DNA from: Pectinophora gossypiella
Taxonomy: Eukaryota > Arthropoda > Insecta > Lepidoptera > Gelechiidae
Direction of reading: 5' to 3'
DNA length: 64,000 nucleotides
NCBI RefSeq assembly: GCF_024362695.1
Contig: NC_065419.1
Coordinates: forward strand, 8,866,678-8,930,677
The number at the start of each line of letters is the position of its first letter. The first letter of the stretch is position 1. Position numbers and translations under genes: made by a program. Positions 60,240 through 64,000 of this stretch are shown here, piece after piece. The notes under the pieces are model-generated. The model was not told where the DNA came from, made no database searches, and saw nothing but the letters and a program-made list of their open reading frames with translations.

Positions 60240-62702
60240 CAGTAGCTTTGAAAACCCATAACTTGAATATCGAGTATGTGTAGTATTGCGTATTTCAATT
60301 ATTTATACTAACGATATATTTTTTAAATGTATTCATTTGGAATCTTTTGGATTTTAATGGTCAGGTATAGTTAATTTCAGTATTTTCAATTATGAATTCT
60401 AACAATTAAGACTCATTTTAGGACACTTCTCGTTATAGTTATGTACCAACACACAATAGCATTATTATGACGCAATTCTTTAACCTTCACCTAACTAAGT
60501 ATAACATCTAGACGGAAATAATTGCAAGATCACGCTTTTTACATTCAAAAACGCTTAACGTACACTTGACTCCATGATATTTACTTGAGAAACACTCAAC
60601 TTTGAAGTAAGGTGCTGTTTAGAAAGATAAAAATAAAATGTACGTAATTTACTTAAGTTTTTGAAAAGGTCTGTTGTTGAAACAACTGCAAACGATCATT
60701 TTAAAAGGTTATGTAAATTTGGCTGGTAAAATTGGCAAAGTGACCACTAGTTTATCTTTCACTAAATAAACTTTATGAAGAATTATCTTCTTATTACTTA
60801 AAGTTTATTAGTAGGTATAGTTCATAATAAATTACATTACATTAAATTAAACAACGTTACCTACATTATATTAAAATAAATAAGATTATTATATTTGTAA
60901 ATATAATATTGAAAAATCTTTATTTATTTAATAATATAAAAGAATACTTTAAAGATACTGTAGTAACTGTACAGTTTTAGCGATAAACGTAGTTTCTATT
61001 CCCTATGTATTGAGGTCAAATATTTAAACCCAGTATTGGTACGTTTACATATTAATAATATTAATTATTGTTATGGAGACAAAAGTTTTCCTCTATCAAT
61101 CGGATAGACATTTTGACAACAATTACAATGATACTTATCATGTTGACAATGGTTTTGTTCCCTATACACGTGTATTTAATATCGCTTAAGTACACAAAGT
61201 GCAAAGTACATGAACAAGGGAAACACCCATTTACAGGAAAATAATTATAGTTTATAACTCCTAAGGATTTATTTGATTTCCTATTTCCTACTTCACGTAA
61301 GTATAACTAAGTACCCCGTCCATTGAAGTAAATGTTTTGTTCAAATACAATAGATAGAAAATAATTTGGAGCTATAGTTCCTATAGGATATTAACCAATT
61401 TTCAACGTAAATAAAATATTTTGTATATTGAGTACTTGTTATAACTTATGACTGAAGCTAAAGTTAGCTACTTATCGAATTTAATAATTTCTGATTTTGT
61501 TCACTTTTACTATTCTAACACTTTTTATTAATATTTTTTTTATATATGACAACTACTTATAATAATAATATTGACTTGTTTACAACGATTTGGTGTATGT
61601 ACTGTCGGGTTATAAAATTGGATAATAGTACTAATAGTAATGAATAATAGTACAATGTAGAATGGCATGAATTTTGGTACGCAGTGTGTTATACAATATA
61701 CCTACTTAAATATACATAAGGTACATGCACTAAATATACGGACAATATTCATGTGATACGTAGGGGTGGTTTAGAATCAAGAAGGTAATATTAGGTAATA
61801 TTATAAAGACGACGAACAGTCTCATAAAAAAACATGATAATTATTAATGTACATAAAAAGTTAGGCTTATTTTTAATAGTAAATAAGTCAATTTAATAAG
61901 TATTCACTAGAAATTAGTTAGCAATTTCTAGATTAGAGAAGGCAATCAGGTATAGAAGAAATAGCGTGTGCGGCGTCACGTTAGATCGCGTGCAGAAGTG
62001 ACCGAATTAAGTACGGGGCTACTTATGCCGTGTTCGCACTACACTTCGTAAGTGTACATTTATTTCATATACAAGAAGTTATACGTTTCATGGTTTTATG
62101 GGAGATAATTATATATATTTGAGTGTTATATATAAAAATAAACCCTAAACCAACTTACTAGGTACACATATATAAAAAATAGATTGTTGTACGTAGTACA
62201 AAGATGCTTGATGATTATAGTGGTGATATTGGGGGTAATGAAATGACAATGGAGGTGAATAAAGGTAATTATGTCCGCAAAAAAATATCTCTCCTTCAGA
62301 GAAACTGTGAAAGACATATTTAGAATACAATAAAAAATACTGAAATTCATCTTTTTGGGGATTTGTATACGATTTACAATAAAATACCAGACAATATTTT
62401 TTTTTTTTCAGAAAATAAATGTAAAGCTCATGTGATGCTTACTTTATGTAAAAACAGCTTATTATAAGATTAATTAATGATTATTTAAATGATAAAAATG
62501 CCTGACATGAAATGTATTCCTCTAGTTATTAAATAACTTGTAACGTACACCTACATTGATTTAAAAGATGTGTTGCTGTTGCAGTTTCTTGTAAATTCTT
62601 CTCCTCAGCCCTTGCGAAATGACGTAGATTTCAAAATGTTAAATTGACTTTCAACAAGTTTATCTATGATAATTACGTTGCATAAATGATTCTGATTTCT
62701 GA

Positions 62703-62760
62703 ATGAATAAATAAACCTTTATTGCACAGATAAACAGAACAGATGCAAAGTTAAACTAAA
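62703..62760 (-). repeat. Probable LINE 3'-end fragment
   Basis: On the minus strand: TTTGCATCTGTTCTGTTTAT, then CTGTGCAATAAAGGTTTATTTATTC. The GCAATAAAGG signal and ATTT tail fit an insect non-LTR 3' end. Confidence 0.45.
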
Positions 62761-62861
62761 AACTAAAAGTGGGCAAAGGTGGCGGGGGTGATGATAATGG
62801 GGTAAAATGTAATCGTCATTTAAACAAATCTCCAAGTCGACGAGAAGCGAATTCCGAAATA

Positions 62862-62993
62862 CCATGATTCTGAGTTGATATCAAGTGGAATTTTCCATCG
62901 GAAAAGTATGGAACTGAAAATAATTTGAAAAAAGAAGACACAAAATTGTCGTGAATTTTCCGACAGGATATCAACTTGATATCAGAATCATGG
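62862..62993. repeat. Nested imperfect inverted repeat, possible MITE core
   Basis: CCATGATTCTGA (62862-62873) is inverted at 62982-62993, and GTTGATATC (62874-62882) is inverted at 62967-62975. An extra six bases lie between the two on the right. The middle holds GAATTTTCC in two places. It may be a short foldback element or part of a larger repeat. Confidence 0.45.
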
Positions 62994-64000
62994 TTTGAAT
63001 CGTTCCCCTCAGTATTCGTTACAATGTCACTAACATTGTACAAATCCAGCTGAATGTGGCATTAAGTTTAGACATGTAGGTAGCAGTTCTGTGCTTTGTT
63101 AATAGAAATCTATGCTCCCTTCAAACCTGATGTAATTAATATTGAACTGAGAAGTTGAAAACGAAGTCACAGGTAAGAAGGTTATATTATTTAAGAGTCC
63201 AATGCGTTCATGCGGCTTGCATTCTAAAAGTAGCACACGTTCAAATAGTGCAGTTTCTCAACCTTATTTTTTTACAAGAAAACGTCGTTTGCTTTCGAAG
63301 TGAAAATTAAAATTGTAAAATACGGTTGAAGACAGTAGGCAAAATTATTTTAAAAGACTTTCTTTTGCTTTGCTCGGGTTTTATCCACACCCCAATGAAG
63401 ATGGTAGGTGGTTTATAATGTACCTAAATATATCGTATATTTCAATAAGTCTTAAACTTACAATCCGAATAACTAGAAAGTAATAAGTTATCAATACAAA
63501 CAAATATAGTTAATGTATTGCACTCAAATAAGGTAACAGTCCCAGTAAAACTTATCTAAGTACAAGGCAATTGGAGACCTTATCGCTTGAAGCGATTTCT
63601 CCCAGGTACCATGCACCTAAGTACCTACTACGTAAAATATGCTACGCGTAGTAAGTCACGTCGATAACTACCTACTAACATTTAGATAAATGAAAACAAA
63701 TTAGCATTTGATATGACTTCTACGCTAAGCTTAACACAAACATGTTTTAATAAACAAAATTTTGGTATTATTCCAGAACAACGTACACTTAAATCTGCCA
63801 AGCCCCATATTTTGCCTAACGTGTAGGGTTTGTGAAATTAGTGTTTGTGTAGTTAGGGCGTGTAGAGTTAGAAGCTTGGCTCTAAATGAGATCTGAGGGG
63901 TTAAAATGGCCACATCGAAGCAATTCTTCTAAGAAAGCAATATTGCAATTTGACATTTGCGCATATAAAAGTAAGTGCGCAATGCAAAGAACTGTCAAAT

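Larger units (their letters stand above)
56706..64000. other. AT-rich non-coding stretch with scattered repeat fragments
   Basis: No gene recognised. Overlapping frames on both strands at 59515-59793 include a plus-strand GTAAGT-type donor at 59777 but no known motif. Repeat fragments within it are listed separately. Confidence 0.45.

Noticed and set aside
1..64000. CRISPR arrays, bacterial operons or prophage
   Set aside because: No regularly spaced direct repeats. The only array (54710-55680) is a eukaryotic tandem repeat, and the sequence is clearly eukaryotic.

Overview
The window looks like a piece of a lepidopteran (moth) nuclear genome, probably noctuoid. It is AT-rich and gene-poor, with spliceosomal GT-AG introns. 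It carries repeats I associate with moth genomes: tRNA-derived SINEs with the 'CACTGCTGGGCACAGGCCT' tail, the 'CCGACTTCAAA' terminal-repeat family, and a foldback MITE starting GGCCCCGATTCCTGCAGACA. The species cannot be fixed from the sequence alone.

The only host gene I can identify is on the minus strand near the left end. Two exons (11256-11454 and 8671-8858) join with compatible phase 1. Together they encode the N-terminal part of a Rap GTPase-activating protein (RapGAP1/Rap1GAP family), just before the catalytic region. The catalytic exons should lie further left, in the first 8.6 kb or outside the window. The region from about 11.5 kb to 64 kb holds no other gene I recognise, and may be a long 5' intron of this gene or intergenic DNA.

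The best-defined mobile element is an LTR retrotransposon at 27952-30575. It has two apparently identical 205-bp LTRs, a primer-binding site complementary to tRNA-Pro, and one open frame. That frame encodes Gag with two CCHC zinc knuckles, an aspartic protease, and then apparently only the C-terminal tail of an integrase. Reverse transcriptase, RNase H and the integrase core are missing, so it is a young non-autonomous deletion derivative that inserted into a TA microsatellite.

Other repeats include:
- a complete minus-strand SINE with a 12-bp target duplication (46389-46729);
- a second, plus-strand SINE (32059-32385);
- several SINE and LINE 3' ends;
- a near-perfect 145-bp-arm hairpin (53887-54308), followed by a CA microsatellite and four tandem units of about 230-256 bp (54710-55894);
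- a 375-bp foldback MITE (56331-56705).

A few stretches look coding but are unassigned. The main ones are a decayed reading frame at 39986-40750, a 73-codon frame at 5224-5445 and a 60-codon minus-strand frame at 44047-44229. A close match to an RFX X-box lies at 45790-45803. The rest is AT-rich non-coding sequence.
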